A stretch of DNA of 64,000 nt, from positions 98,100,172-98,164,171 of the forward strand of contig JAVGWX010000005.1 in NCBI GenBank assembly GCA_036924085.1, given 5' to 3'. The notes under the pieces were generated by a model. It searched no databases. It saw nothing but the letters and a program-made list of their open reading frames with translations, and had not been told where the DNA came from. Numbering within the stretch: position 1 is the stretch's first letter; the number at the start of each line of letters is the position of its first letter. This DNA comes from Ariolimax columbianus. Taxonomy: Eukaryota > Mollusca > Gastropoda > Stylommatophora > Arionidae. A program made the position numbers and the translations under genes. Below, in pieces: positions 45,136 through 55,322 of this stretch.

Positions 45136-45400
45136 ATGTCAACATACGAAATACAAGCCATCGAAATCGCAGAGCACATACAGACCAGACCTACTGATGC
45201 TTGTGAAAATCTGCTGACTATAATGGCATGGCCATCTGTCACTATCAAAGTGGCTGCCCAACAGTATACTTTAAGGAACAGTTCTAGGAAGAACAGAGGA
45301 AAACCTAGGATACGCTGGACACATGCTATTTAGGAATGGAAGACGATACGCACTGAGAGAGACACAAGCAGTGGCAATGACCAGACGGATGTGAAAACTG
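45136..45400 (+). pseudogene. Possible second non-LTR C-terminal scrap
   Basis: The open frame ends NRGKPRIRWTHAI, a good match to the GRPR-RW-D-I block, but the preceding residues match nothing I can name. It lies 90 bases after a similar relic and immediately before a 29-bp array. Confidence 0.4.
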
Positions 45401-45411
45401 ATATGAATAAC

Positions 45412-45735
45412 ACTTTGCGATGTGATGCTTCAACGCCTTCTACGGCGATATGATGTTTCAATGCCTTCTACGGCGATGTTATGTTTCAACGTCTTCCTAT
45501 GGCGATGTGATAGCCCAACGCCTTCCTATGGCGATGTGATAGCCCAACGCCTTCCAATGGCGATGTGATAGCCCACCGTCTTCCTAGAGCGATGTGATAG
45601 TCCAACGCCTTCCTATGGCGATGTGATAGTCCAACGCCTTCCTATGGCGATGTGATAGCCCAACGTCTTCCTAGGGCGATGTGATGCCCCAGCGTCTTCC
45701 TAGGGCGATGTGATGCCCCAACGCCTTCCTAAGGC
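45412..45735. repeat. 29-bp minisatellite, about 11 copies
   Basis: Unit near TGTGATAGCCCAACGCCTTC plus CTATGGCGA. Left units are more diverged. Confidence 0.93.
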
Positions 45736-46394
45736 GTTCTAACATTGACAGACTATTCAGTTCATACTAATATTGACAGACTATTTAGTTCATTCTCACA
45801 TTCACAGACTACTTCATTCTAACTTAACACAGACAAACTATCAAGCTCATTTCAACATTGGCAGATTATAAATTTATGTCTATTTCCGACAGACATTCTC
45901 CACCTCTCAAACTTTCACAGACTATCCTCTCTTATCTCTTTTCCATGGCATTTATTCCACTCTATCTCCCACAGGCTATACACTTCCCTATAAATTTCAC
46001 AGATTAACCACTCCTCTTTCTTTTAAAGACTGTCCACTCATCTCTATCTTTCACAGGCCATTCAATCCTAAATTCTTTGAAATTCCATTTTCTCTTGTAA
46101 CAAAATTCAAAGAGCAACCACTCATCTCTATTCCTAATCATCCACAAATCTCTATTCCTGACTAATCATCCACTGAACTATTCCTGACTGATCATCCACT
46201 CATCTCTAATATTAGATGACCATCTATTTCTTTCGGAAACAGACAGATCATCCACTTCTCTCTATTCCAAACGGGCAGTTCACTTTTTTTCTAAAATAGA
46301 CAGATAATCCAATTATTTCGTCTGGATAGAAAATGCACGTCTGCTTACTCTTGATAAGAATACAAATTTGTTGTTTGCAATCAACTACTTTTAA
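45736..46394. repeat. Degenerate CT-rich repeats grading into the 28-bp array
   Basis: Irregular TTGACAGACTATTCAGTTCA, CCACTCATCTCTATTCC and GACAGATCATCCACT units of roughly 25-40 bases. They appear to be old relatives of the 28-bp unit. Confidence 0.65.
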
Positions 46395-46675
46395 TAGTTC
46401 AAACTTTGTCAAACCATCCACTCCTCTCAAACTTTGTCAAACCATCCACTCCTCTCAAACTTTGTCAAACCATCCACTCCTCTCAAACTTTGTCAAACCA
46501 TCCACTCCTCTCAAACTTTGTCAAACCATCCACTCCTCTCAAACTTTGTCAAACCATCCACTCCTCTCAAACTTTGTCAAACCATCCACTCCTCTCAAAC
46601 TTTGTCAAACCATTCATTCCTCTCTAGCTTTCTCAAACTATGACTCCTCTCTAGGTTTTGTCAAACCATCCTGTT
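46395..46675. repeat. 28-bp minisatellite, about 9 copies (left of insertion)
   Basis: Unit CTCAAACTTTGTCAAACCAT plus CCACTCCT, nearly perfect in the centre. Related units resume at 48058. Confidence 0.95.
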
Positions 46676-46689
46676 TCTGTTTCTAAGAA

Positions 46690-48052
46690 TCGACGTCACT
46701 GCACTCCGATCATACCCATAGGCGCTCAGTATCTCTCATCAATTGGCGTAAGGTATGAATGCTGATGGTCCCTATAGCTCGCTGGTTGTACACTCTCCTG
46801 CTCCGTCCTTTCATCGCCCCACTCCGCTCGAACCTTGTTTAATGTCGATCTTTGCAGTCTGCGGATTGCTGCTTCATCTATTGCGGTGTCCTCATCCAGC
46901 AGGCGGTCATTGATTGATTTCAAAATGCCACTTCTAGCCATCACTAATGTGCCCATTATGGGAGCTTGTGAAACCATGATGTCAGCTCTGTCATTGCCCT
47001 GAACCACGGCATGAACAGGACAGAAGATCCATGACAACACAAGGAAGTGTGAGGCCTCAACAGCTGCTATCCACTCGTACCTAAGCCATCCCTTCTGTAC
47101 TTTCTGAAGTACGGCTTGCGCGTCTGTCACAATGACTGCCCTTGTTATAGAAGTCTCAGATATCCATTTCAGTGCCGAGGTCGCTGCTTCTGTCTAGATT
47201 CTCATACTGGAGGTTGTTGACAATGATGCCCTACTGCGCTCAGCAACGACCTCTCCTCTCACTCTAGCCGAGTAACCCCAGCCTGATGTCCCACTGCCCA
47301 CGACTGATCCGTCGGTGTATATGACAGCGTCATTCTTCTGGGTGTTCTCAGTTATCAGCTGATTTACCTCATGCTCTGCTCTTCCGTTGCTCCGTTCTCT
47401 GTATTCCTTGCCCAAGGTTATGATAACTATCATTATATCACCAGTGTGGGCCCATTCGTCCCCTTTGGCTATTATTTCAGCGGGAGTGACGTGTCTGATT
47501 GTTGTCTCAGCCTGTGCCATCCATGACGACCCTCTCTTGATTCTTGATCCCTTGATGTCTGAGATACTACTGTGCAGAAGGTGCCGCGTGTCAGTGGTGA
47601 CACGCATATAGGCCTTGACTTCTGCCAGTTTATGTCTGGATGTCACCGATAACAATCCCGACATGTACCGCATCATCACAATCGGGGAATCTCTAATGCA
47701 GCACAGAACCAGTCGCATACCGTCATACTGAATGCGTTCCAACATTTTACACGGTGTTCTTGATAGTGTGAACCTAGTCCATAATCGATGACAGACAACA
47801 TAACCTTACGAAATTGGATGAACAGGGGGCTTTGTTCCAAATTGGCAGCAGCTATGGTCTTGAATGCTCCTAACCCTCTCTTGCATCTGTGTACGATGTG
47901 GTCAACATGGCAATTATAGGAAAGACTGTGATCAAAAGTCACTCCGAGGTATGTCAACCTGTCGCACCTGTCAATGGTGCAACCAACAAACAGATGCGCG
48001 GGACTCAAGCTGTTGATATGGCCTGGAGAGAAAACAAGACGGCAACAAAGGA
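46690..48052 (-). mobile_element. RNase H-bearing non-LTR element, 3' part, inserted in minisatellite
   Basis: Minus-strand C-terminal half of an I-superfamily-type element. From 48052 down: SPAHLFVGCTIDRCDRLTYL and GVTFDHSLSYNCHVDHI (end of RT/thumb), a frameshift near 47740, then MLERIQYDGMRLVL and KLAEVKAYMR (connection). RNase H follows with AVIYTDGSVVGSGTSGWG (first catalytic Asp). Next come SSMRI, a TAG at 47194-47196, and TEA; VIVTDAQAVL (Asp); then CPVHAVVQGNDRAD (His, Asp). 47745-46726 is one frame of 340 codons apart from that stop, which falls where the catalytic Glu is expected. The protein differs clearly from the I-like copies at 30, 36 and 56 kb, so it is a separate family. 5'-truncated; no tail repeat seen. 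Confidence 0.87.
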
Positions 48053-48057
48053 TTGGT

Positions 48058-48235
48058 GTAAAACCAATCCACCCCTCTCTTACTTTGTCAAACCATCGAC
48101 TCTAACGTCGTCAAACCATTTACTCCTCTCTAGCTTTGTCAATAAATCTACCCCTTTCTAACTTTGTCAAACTATCCACTCCTTTCTTACTTTAAAGACT
48201 ATCCACTCCTCTCTGACGTTGACAGACTATCCACT
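48058..48235. repeat. 28-bp-type minisatellite, right of insertion
   Basis: CTTTGTCAAACCAT and CCACTCCTCTCTGAC units, more diverged than at 46395-46675, resume directly after the inserted element. Confidence 0.85.
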
Positions 48236-48440
48236 CTGGGGGGATCCAGTGGTCTTGAGGTGTTCGCCTTGGGAGGTCGCGGGTTCAAATCACTCTAGAG
48301 ACCGGGATATTTTCACGTGGTTATCTGGTAAATATTTCCCCTATTCTGTAAATAGTGAGATCAGACACCCGTGCGCAGTGACCGGCACGTTAAAAATATC
48401 TTAACAGTTGGAGATCGAAAAGTATAGGCATAATGGCCTC
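48236..48440 (+). mobile_element. SINE family C candidate (tRNA-derived)
   Basis: A-box-like GGATCCAGTGGTCTTGAGGTG and B-box-like CGGGTTCAAATC lie about 30 bases apart, as in pol III promoters. A body with TTTCACGTGGTTATCTGGTA, GTGCGCAGTGACCGGCACGT and TTAAAAATATCTTAACAGTT follows. Only one copy in the window, inserted in the minisatellite zone. Family status needs a second copy. Confidence 0.6.
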
Positions 48441-48960
48441 TGCTAGGGCAACATTCAAGTTAAAAATCGACTCAAATTATTCTAGCGATATTCGCCGGCC
48501 GAAAATTGTCAAACATATTAGGTCACACCTCCCCACGAAGTCTAACAACATAGAATGGACTGAAGATAGACATATAGATCAACTCCTCTCTAACTGTGAC
48601 AGACTATCCTCTCCTCTAACTTTGACAAACTATCCACCCTTCTAACTGTGACAAGCTATCAACTCCTCTAACTTTGACAAACTATCCACTCTTCTAACTG
48701 TGACAAGCTATCAACTCCTCTAACTTTTGACAAACTATCCACTCCTTTAACTTTAACAAACTATCCACTCTTCTAACTGTGACAAGCTATCAACTCATCT
48801 AACTTTGACAAACTATCTATTCCTCTAACTTTAACAACCTATCGTTTGCTCTCTAACTTTGACAGACTTTCCACTTCTCTACAACTTTTACAATCTGTTC
48901 GCTTCTCTCCGAAATTAATATGCCGTAGATTGCTTTCTGACTTTGACAGACCTCTTCTCT
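48441..48960. repeat. ~26-bp CT/GACAAACTATCC repeats
   Basis: After about 100 non-repetitive bases, units such as CTCTAACTTTGACAAACTAT and CTGTGACAAGCTATCAACTC alternate (48590-48900), giving an approximately 52-bp double unit. Probably the same ancestral array as at 46395. Confidence 0.8.
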
Positions 48961-51050
48961 CTATCTTCGATAGATCATGGTAATTCATCTCTATTCTCAA
49001 AGTTTAAATCCTCACCATGACAGATTTAACCAACCACCTTGTCATCTCACATCATTCCCTCCCTCTCCGAATAGGCACGTGGACTGGAGAGCCGGTCCAG
49101 TGTGAGAAGACGCGAACCAAACACTGGCACACTGAGCTCAGTTAGCTCACGGTCCGTGTCGAGTAGTATTCGCTTATCGCCATCAATATTCAACAGTATC
49201 ACACTGTCAACAAAACGTGCAGTGATATCACACATTCTTGTAACGGGAAATAGCTATTCTGGTACAGATTAAGACAATTTTCTGGGAAGTTTACAATGTA
49301 AGAAAATTAATCTTGCAGCTAACGTTTTAATCAGGTAGATGTAGATGCACGGTTGATATTTTGTTTATTTTAATTGAGTTATTATCTGTTTTTTACTTAA
49401 CTGAACTCACACCTGTGCAGTAAAGCTGTGTAGGGATCTTACGTTGATTTTCATGTGCCAGGTGTATTGCGTCGGTTGTTACAAGCCTAAGTTCTTGTAG
49501 TATTTCTCTTATGTAATCTATCCAAATGTCACGTTCTCTTTCACGTGCATTCTAGCAATATCTTCTTGAATTGTAAGTGTGCAGTGGTAGCTCATCAGAA
49601 TGCATTATCATGAGCTGGCTGAACCACTACATTTTCTGTGTTTAAATACATTCAGCACCTGGCTAGTTCTCACGCTGTTTCCAATGCCATAATTTCTCAT
49701 TTTAACTCTCCTGGTGACAACAATTATTTTTCTTAAACATTTAATTCATACGCTGTAGTGTTCCTCTCATGTGCCTTGATAAGGACCATGTTTGACATTG
49801 ATAACACAAGGTTGGTATAAATACTGTTTATCAGTTAAAGCGCTGTTGACAAGCTGATGTTCGGGGTTGAAGCAGTGGTAACAATTGAAGTCATAGCAGA
49901 TGTTGTCCGACTCCTATTTTATATGTCTTCATCAATCAATCCATCTTTCATAAAAAGTACCGTCCATGTATTATTTCAGGTATGATTTATAAGATCCACG
50001 AAGTGATGAATCTGCTGAGAGCTTTCACGTTGCTCTACAAGAAGTGTCAGGTCCGCCTTATACAGCACACTTGATTATGTATGAAGAACCACTGAAGCCA
50101 TATTATATTCACATGTGTAAAAGCAAGATTATTTTTCAAACTCCACTTTTAATTTTGCTGGCGAGATGTTCATGTCCCCCACCCCTACACGTGGCAGTAG
50201 GTACGCTTATGGGTAGGTAGGAATATTACTCTAGACTCCTTGTTCGATCCGGATGTCCTATTACGTGTACAGAATAAGCCTAGATCATGCTACATTTCCT
50301 GTTGTAATTAGCAACTTGGGAGGATGTTCCAGTGACTGACAATTACACGGTGTAGAAGCACAATGATGCAAAGTCGCAATTGGGAGACCGGGTATACGAT
50401 CTTGTACAAACAGCTTGTTAGGAGGCCGCTTTGGTCCCATTACAAAACGGAAAAAAGAAATACGTTTAATAAAACTAATATTAAAGCGCTACTCACATAG
50501 ACGGAGAGGTGTATAGTGATAAGGAATAAATGTCGATTACCCGGTAGTAGCAGCTAAGTGTGCATGATGTGGTTATTTCTTCCCCACAAAAATCCAACAA
50601 AGTTCGTGTCGGGGGTTGAAACTATGTCGTATTAACTAGGAAGCATGCATCCTAACTCATCGGCCATTTGTTCAATACTTTTGTTTTATATATGACAACA
50701 TTACAATAACAAGTTAACTACCAAACATCTGATACTACTCTCAGAATGGTATAAGCCAGTAGTCAATTGTGCTTGATTGACAAAACGGCTAAATTAAAAA
50801 ATCTAAGAAGAATTAACAAAGGTCAACTGAGGTAACCAAATTGGATATTGAGACAGTTAAAGATAAAAAGCCAAAATGATTAATTAACAGGGTTAAAGAC
50901 AAATATACAAAGGAAGTAAAAGAAATAAAGTCTGAAAAATCAAACAGAATTAATGGAAATGAAGGCAAACAACCAAAAGGAATTAAAATCACTAATATTG
51001 AAAAATCTATATTTTTTAAATGTCCCTACTTATGTTAGCTCCTTACAAAG
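48961..51050. other. Unassigned AT-rich sequence
   Basis: 2.1 kb without recognisable gene or repeat. The longest stretch of the window with no identified feature. Confidence 0.5.
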
Positions 51051-51054
51051 TATA

Positions 51055-52289
51055 GAACCAGGGTAGTTTCTGTGGTGGTTAGTTTCAGTGGTTGGTAGTT
51101 TCTGGATTGGGTAGTTTCTGTGCTGGTTAGTTTCAGTGGTTGGTAGTTTCTGTATTGGGTAGTATCAGTAAATGATAGTTTCTCTGATAGATAGCATCAG
51201 TAAAGGGTATTTTCTGTGATGGGTAGTATCAGTAAATGATAGTTTCTCTGATAGATAGCATCAGTAAAGGGTATTTTCTGTGATGGGTAGTATCAGTAAC
51301 TGATAGTTTCTCTGATAGGTAGTATCAGTAAAAGGTAGTTTCTGTAATGGGTAGTATCAGTAAAAGGTAGTTTCCGTAATGGGTAGTATCAGTAAATGAT
51401 AGTTTCTCTGATGGGTAGTATGGGTAAAGTGTATTTTCTGTGATGGGTAGTATCAGTAAAGGGTAGTTTCTGTGATGGATAGTATCAGTAAATGATAGTT
51501 TCTCTGATGGGTAGTAACAGTAACTGATAGTTTCTCTGATCGATGGTCTCTGTTAGTGTATATAGTGGTTGTTACTTTAGGAGTAGATTCTGATGTGAGA
51601 AATTTCTGCAGAATTAGTTTCTGTAGCTGTAGTTTCTGTAATCGGTGTTTTCTGAAGCGATTGTTTTTAAAGCAAGTATTTTTGGTAGTGGTAGATTATT
51701 TAACGTGTATTGTCTATAGTTGGCAGATTATATAGTGTTTATTTTATGTAGTGGAAATTCATGTAGTTGTAATTTTGTAATGGATGCTTCCTGTAGTGAT
51801 AGTTTCTTTAGTTTATGATATATGTAGTTATACTTTCTACAGTTTATAGTATATGTAGTAATAGTGTATATAGTTGATAGAATATGTAGTTAAACTTTCT
51901 ACAGTTGATAGTAAATGTAGTGAGAGTTTCTACAGTTTATAGTATATGTAGTGATAGTTTCTACAGTTTATAGTATATGTAATAATAGTGTATACAGTTT
52001 ATAGTATTTGTAGTGATAGTTTCTACAGTTGATAGTATCTATAGTGATAGTGTATACAGTTGGTAGTATATGTAGTGGTAGTTTCTACAGTTGGTAGAAT
52101 ATGTAGTGATAATGTATACAGTTGATAGTATATGTGGTAATAGTGTATACATTTGATAGTATATGAAGTAATAGTTTCTACAGTTGATTGTATATCTAGT
52201 AGTAGTTTCTACAGTTTGTAGTAAATTGTATACAGTTGATAGTATATGTAGTGAGTGTTTCTGCCGTTGATAGTATCCTGAGTGGTAGT
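51055..52289. repeat. Degenerate GTAGTTTCTG-type array
   Basis: Irregular units with GGTAGTATCAGTAAATGATA, GTTTCTCTGATGG and, further right, GTAGTGATAGTTTCTACAGT and TATAGTATATGTAGT. Part of a 4 kb array complex. Confidence 0.88.
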
Positions 52290-52738
52290 TTCTGATGTGG
52301 ATAGTATCTGTAGTGAAAGTGTCAAAAGTGGATAGAATCTGTAGTGATAGTGTCAACAGTGGATAGTGTCAACAGTGGATAGTATCTGTAGTGATAGTGT
52401 CAACAGTGGATAGTATCTGAAGTGATAGTGTCAACAGTGGATAGTATCTGTAGTGATAGTGTCAACAGTGGATAGTATCTGTAGTGATAGTGTCAACAGT
52501 GGATAGTATCTGTAGTGATAGTGTCAACAGTGGATAGTATCTGTAGTGATAGTGTCAACAGTGGATAGTATCTGAAGTGATAGTGTCAACAGTGGATAGT
52601 ATCTGTAGTGATAGTGTCAACAGTGGATAGTATCTGTAGTGATAGTGTCAACAGTGGATAGTATCTGTAGTGATAGTGTCAACAGTGGATAGTATCTGTA
52701 GTGATAGTGTCAACAGTGGATAGTATCTGTAGTGAGAG
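52290..52738. repeat. 31-bp minisatellite, about 14 copies
   Basis: Unit GATAGTGTCAACAGTGGATA plus GTATCTGTAGT. GTGTCAACAG starts 31 bases apart (52397, 52428, 52459). A homogenised core of the GTAGT complex. Confidence 0.95.
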
Positions 52739-53670
52739 TTCTCTACCTTAGGCATTTTTGTAGTTGCAGTTGTTTGTTTAGTAGTGATAATTTATGTAAG
52801 GAGGGGAGGGGGAATATGTAGTGATAATCTTTGTAATATCTGTTAGGAAGATATGTTTTGCTAATCTTCGTTTTGGAGGAGGGGGGTGGGGGGGGGAGTG
52901 GGTGGCGGTGAAAACATGTAGTGATACATTGGTAGTAGGGGTACATGTAGTGATAAGTTTGTAGTGATAGTTTATGTAATGGGTAGCGTCTATAGTGACA
53001 GTTTGTGTAATGGTTTTTTTTGTGTGTAGACTTTGTGTTTAGCGTGTAGTAGTGTGTGGTCACAGTTTGCGTTACCATAGTTTGTGTAATGGTTGTTTAT
53101 GTGATTGTAGTTTGTGAAATGTGTAATGTGTGTGAGTGTAGTTGGTGTGTCGGGTAGTTTGTGTAGTCGTAAGTGTGTGTAATGTGTAGTTTTTTGTGGT
53201 TTGTAGTTGGTGCAGTGTTTAGGATTGGATAGTGGTAAGAATGTGTAGTAGTATTGTAGTGGTAGTTTGTGTAGTAGTAGCTTGTGTAGTGTTAGCTTGT
53301 GTAGTAGTAGCGTGTGTAGTGGTAGTTTGTGTAGTGGTAGCTTGTGTAGTGGTAGTTTGTGTAGTAGTAGCTTTAGAAGTGGTAGTTTGTGTAGTGGTAG
53401 CTTGCGTAGTGGTAGTTGGTGTAGTCGTAGATATTGTAGTTGGTAGCTTGTGCATTTGGTAGTTTGAAAAATAGGCAAGATTGTGTCGAAGTAGTTTGTC
53501 TAGTGGTAGTGTGTGTAGTTGTAGTTTGTTTAGGGGTAGTTTGTGCAGATTTAGTTTGTGTATTCGATAATATGTATAGTATTTTGTATTTTATGTGATA
53601 GAATTTGTGCAGCAAGTAGTTTGTGTAGTGTGTAGCTTGTGCAGTAGTATTTTGTGTTGTGGTAGTTTTG
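52739..53670. repeat. Degenerate GTAGTTTGTGTAGT array
   Basis: 15-30-base units such as GTAGTGGTAGTTTGT and GTAGTAGCTTGT are densest at 53235-53455. A G-rich tract lies at 52799-52912. Val/Cys-rich and Thr/His-rich frames are artefacts. Confidence 0.88.
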
Positions 53671-53762
53671 TGTGGGGGTCGCTATAGTCAAGAAAATCGT
53701 AATAGACTCAAACATTAGAGCAAAGTATACTTGCAGACTATGAGGTGCAGTCTATGCTATTG
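53671..53762. repeat. SINE B head scrap plus interspersed repeat D, copy 3
   Basis: 53671-53696 repeats the SINE B head GTGTGGGGGTCGCTATAGT. 53699-53762 matches repeat D (AATAGACTCAAACATTAGAG, GTCTATGCT). Just upstream of the complete SINE B head. Confidence 0.65.
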
Positions 53763-53763
53763 T

Positions 53764-54010
53764 GTGGGGGTCGCTGTAGTAAAGAGGTTAAGGCACTCGT
53801 CCCTCACAGTGTTGAACGGAAACGGTAGACGCTCAAATCCCGCAAATTTCAAGTGGCACCTGGTCTCACGGGAGGTAAGACCAGAGTGCCTGCATCCCGA
53901 GTTACTTCCAGTCGTCTCGACCAATATTCTTGCCACTGATTCAAGGTAACTCGGGATACGAGTGAGATTGATGACCAGTGAATATTGTTCTTCACTATAA
54001 TCTAAATAAT
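53764..54010 (+). mobile_element. SINE family B, copy 1 (tRNA-derived)
   Basis: Head GGGGGTCGCTGTAGTAAAGAG with GTTAAGGCACTCG (A-box region) and GCTCAAATCCCGC (B-box-like). The body has AACGGAAACGGTA, AGTGCCTGCATCC and GAGATTGATGACCAG and ends CTATAATCTAAATA. Same block order as the minus copy at 61728-61976. It interrupts the GTAGT array complex. Confidence 0.8.
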
Positions 54011-54099
54011 CACATCACATTATTAAGATAAACCCGCCTGATGTTATGGTCATCATCGCTTCGCGATGGGTATTATTTTTTGTTTAATGTTTCAGTTTG

Positions 54100-54556
54100 T
54101 ATATTGGTAGTTTTTATGGTTGTTCCTATATCAACTAATATTTTGTGAAATTGGTAGCTAATGTCTGTAGTGGTAGTTTGCATAGAAGTTGTTTAAGAAG
54201 TGGAAGTTTAGGTAGTGCTCATTTTCGTGTAGTTTGCTTAATGATAGTTTTTGTAGTGATGTACAATAGTAGTTTGTGAAGTAGTAGTTTCTGTAATGGA
54301 TAGTTTGTGTAGCTATATTTTTGAAGTGGTACGTTTCCGGAGTAGTTATATGTGCAGCTAGCAAAGAATTTGCGTCTTTTTGTAGTGATGTGCAATAGTA
54401 GTTTGTGAAGTAGTAGTTTCTGTAATGGATAGTTTGTGTAGCTATATTATTGAAGTGGTACGTTTCCGGAGTAGTTATATGTGCATCTAGCAAACAATAT
54501 GCGTCTTTCTGCCGGAGTAGTTATATGTGCATCTAGCAAACAATATGCGTCTTTTT
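54100..54556. repeat. GTAGT array with a 128-bp tandem duplication
   Basis: TTTTTGTAGTGATGT.CAATAG recurs at 54249 and 54377, 128 bases apart, with a partial third copy from 54513. Markers TATATGTGCA and CTAGCAAA occur in each. Confidence 0.88.
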
Positions 54557-55322
54557 GTAGTGAGTAGTTCCTGTGCTGGGTAGTTTCTGTAGCGGGTAGT
54601 TTCATAAAGGATAGTTTCTGTAGCGGGTAGTTTCATAAAGGATAGTTTCTGTAGCGGGTAGTTTCATAAAGGATAGTTTCTATAGCGGGTAGTTTCATAA
54701 AGGATAGTTTCTGTAGCAAGTAGTTTCATAAAGGATAGTTTCTGTAGCGGGTAGTTTCATAAAGGATAGTTTCTGTAGCGGGTAGTTTCATAAAGGATAG
54801 TTTCTGTAGCGGGTAGTTTCATAAAGGATAGTTTCTGTAGCGGGTAGTTTCATAAAGGATAGTTTCTGTAGCGGGTAGTTTCATAAAGGATAGTTTCTGT
54901 AGCGGGTAGTTTCATAAAGGATATTTTCTGTAGCGGGTAGTTTCATAAAGGATAGTTTCTGTAGCGGGTAGTTTCATAAAGGATAGTTTCTGTAGCGGGT
55001 TGTTTCATAAAGGATAGTTTCTGTAGCGGGTAGTTTCATAAAGGATAGTTTCTGTAGCGGGTAGTTTCATAAAGGATAGTTTCTCTAGCGGGTAGTTTCA
55101 TAAAGGATAGTTTCTGTAGTGGGTAGTTCCATAAAATGTAGTTTCTGTAGCGTGTAGTTTCATAAAGGGGTTTCTGTAGTGGGTAGTTTCATAAAGGACA
55201 ATTTCTGTAGTGGATGCATTCTGTATTACGTAATTTCCGTAGTAGTAATTATTGTAGTGGTGCACTTGGTTGTGTGAAATTTCTTTAGTGGTAGTTTCTG
55301 CAGTTGGTAGTTTTTGTAGTTG
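54557..55322. repeat. 31-bp minisatellite, about 18 copies
   Basis: Unit TTTCATAAAGGATAGTTTCT plus GTAGCGGGTAG. TTTCATAAAG starts at 54600 and 55096, exactly 16x31 bases apart, with intermediate units on register. It degenerates after 55120 and runs into the I-like element at 55323. Confidence 0.95.
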
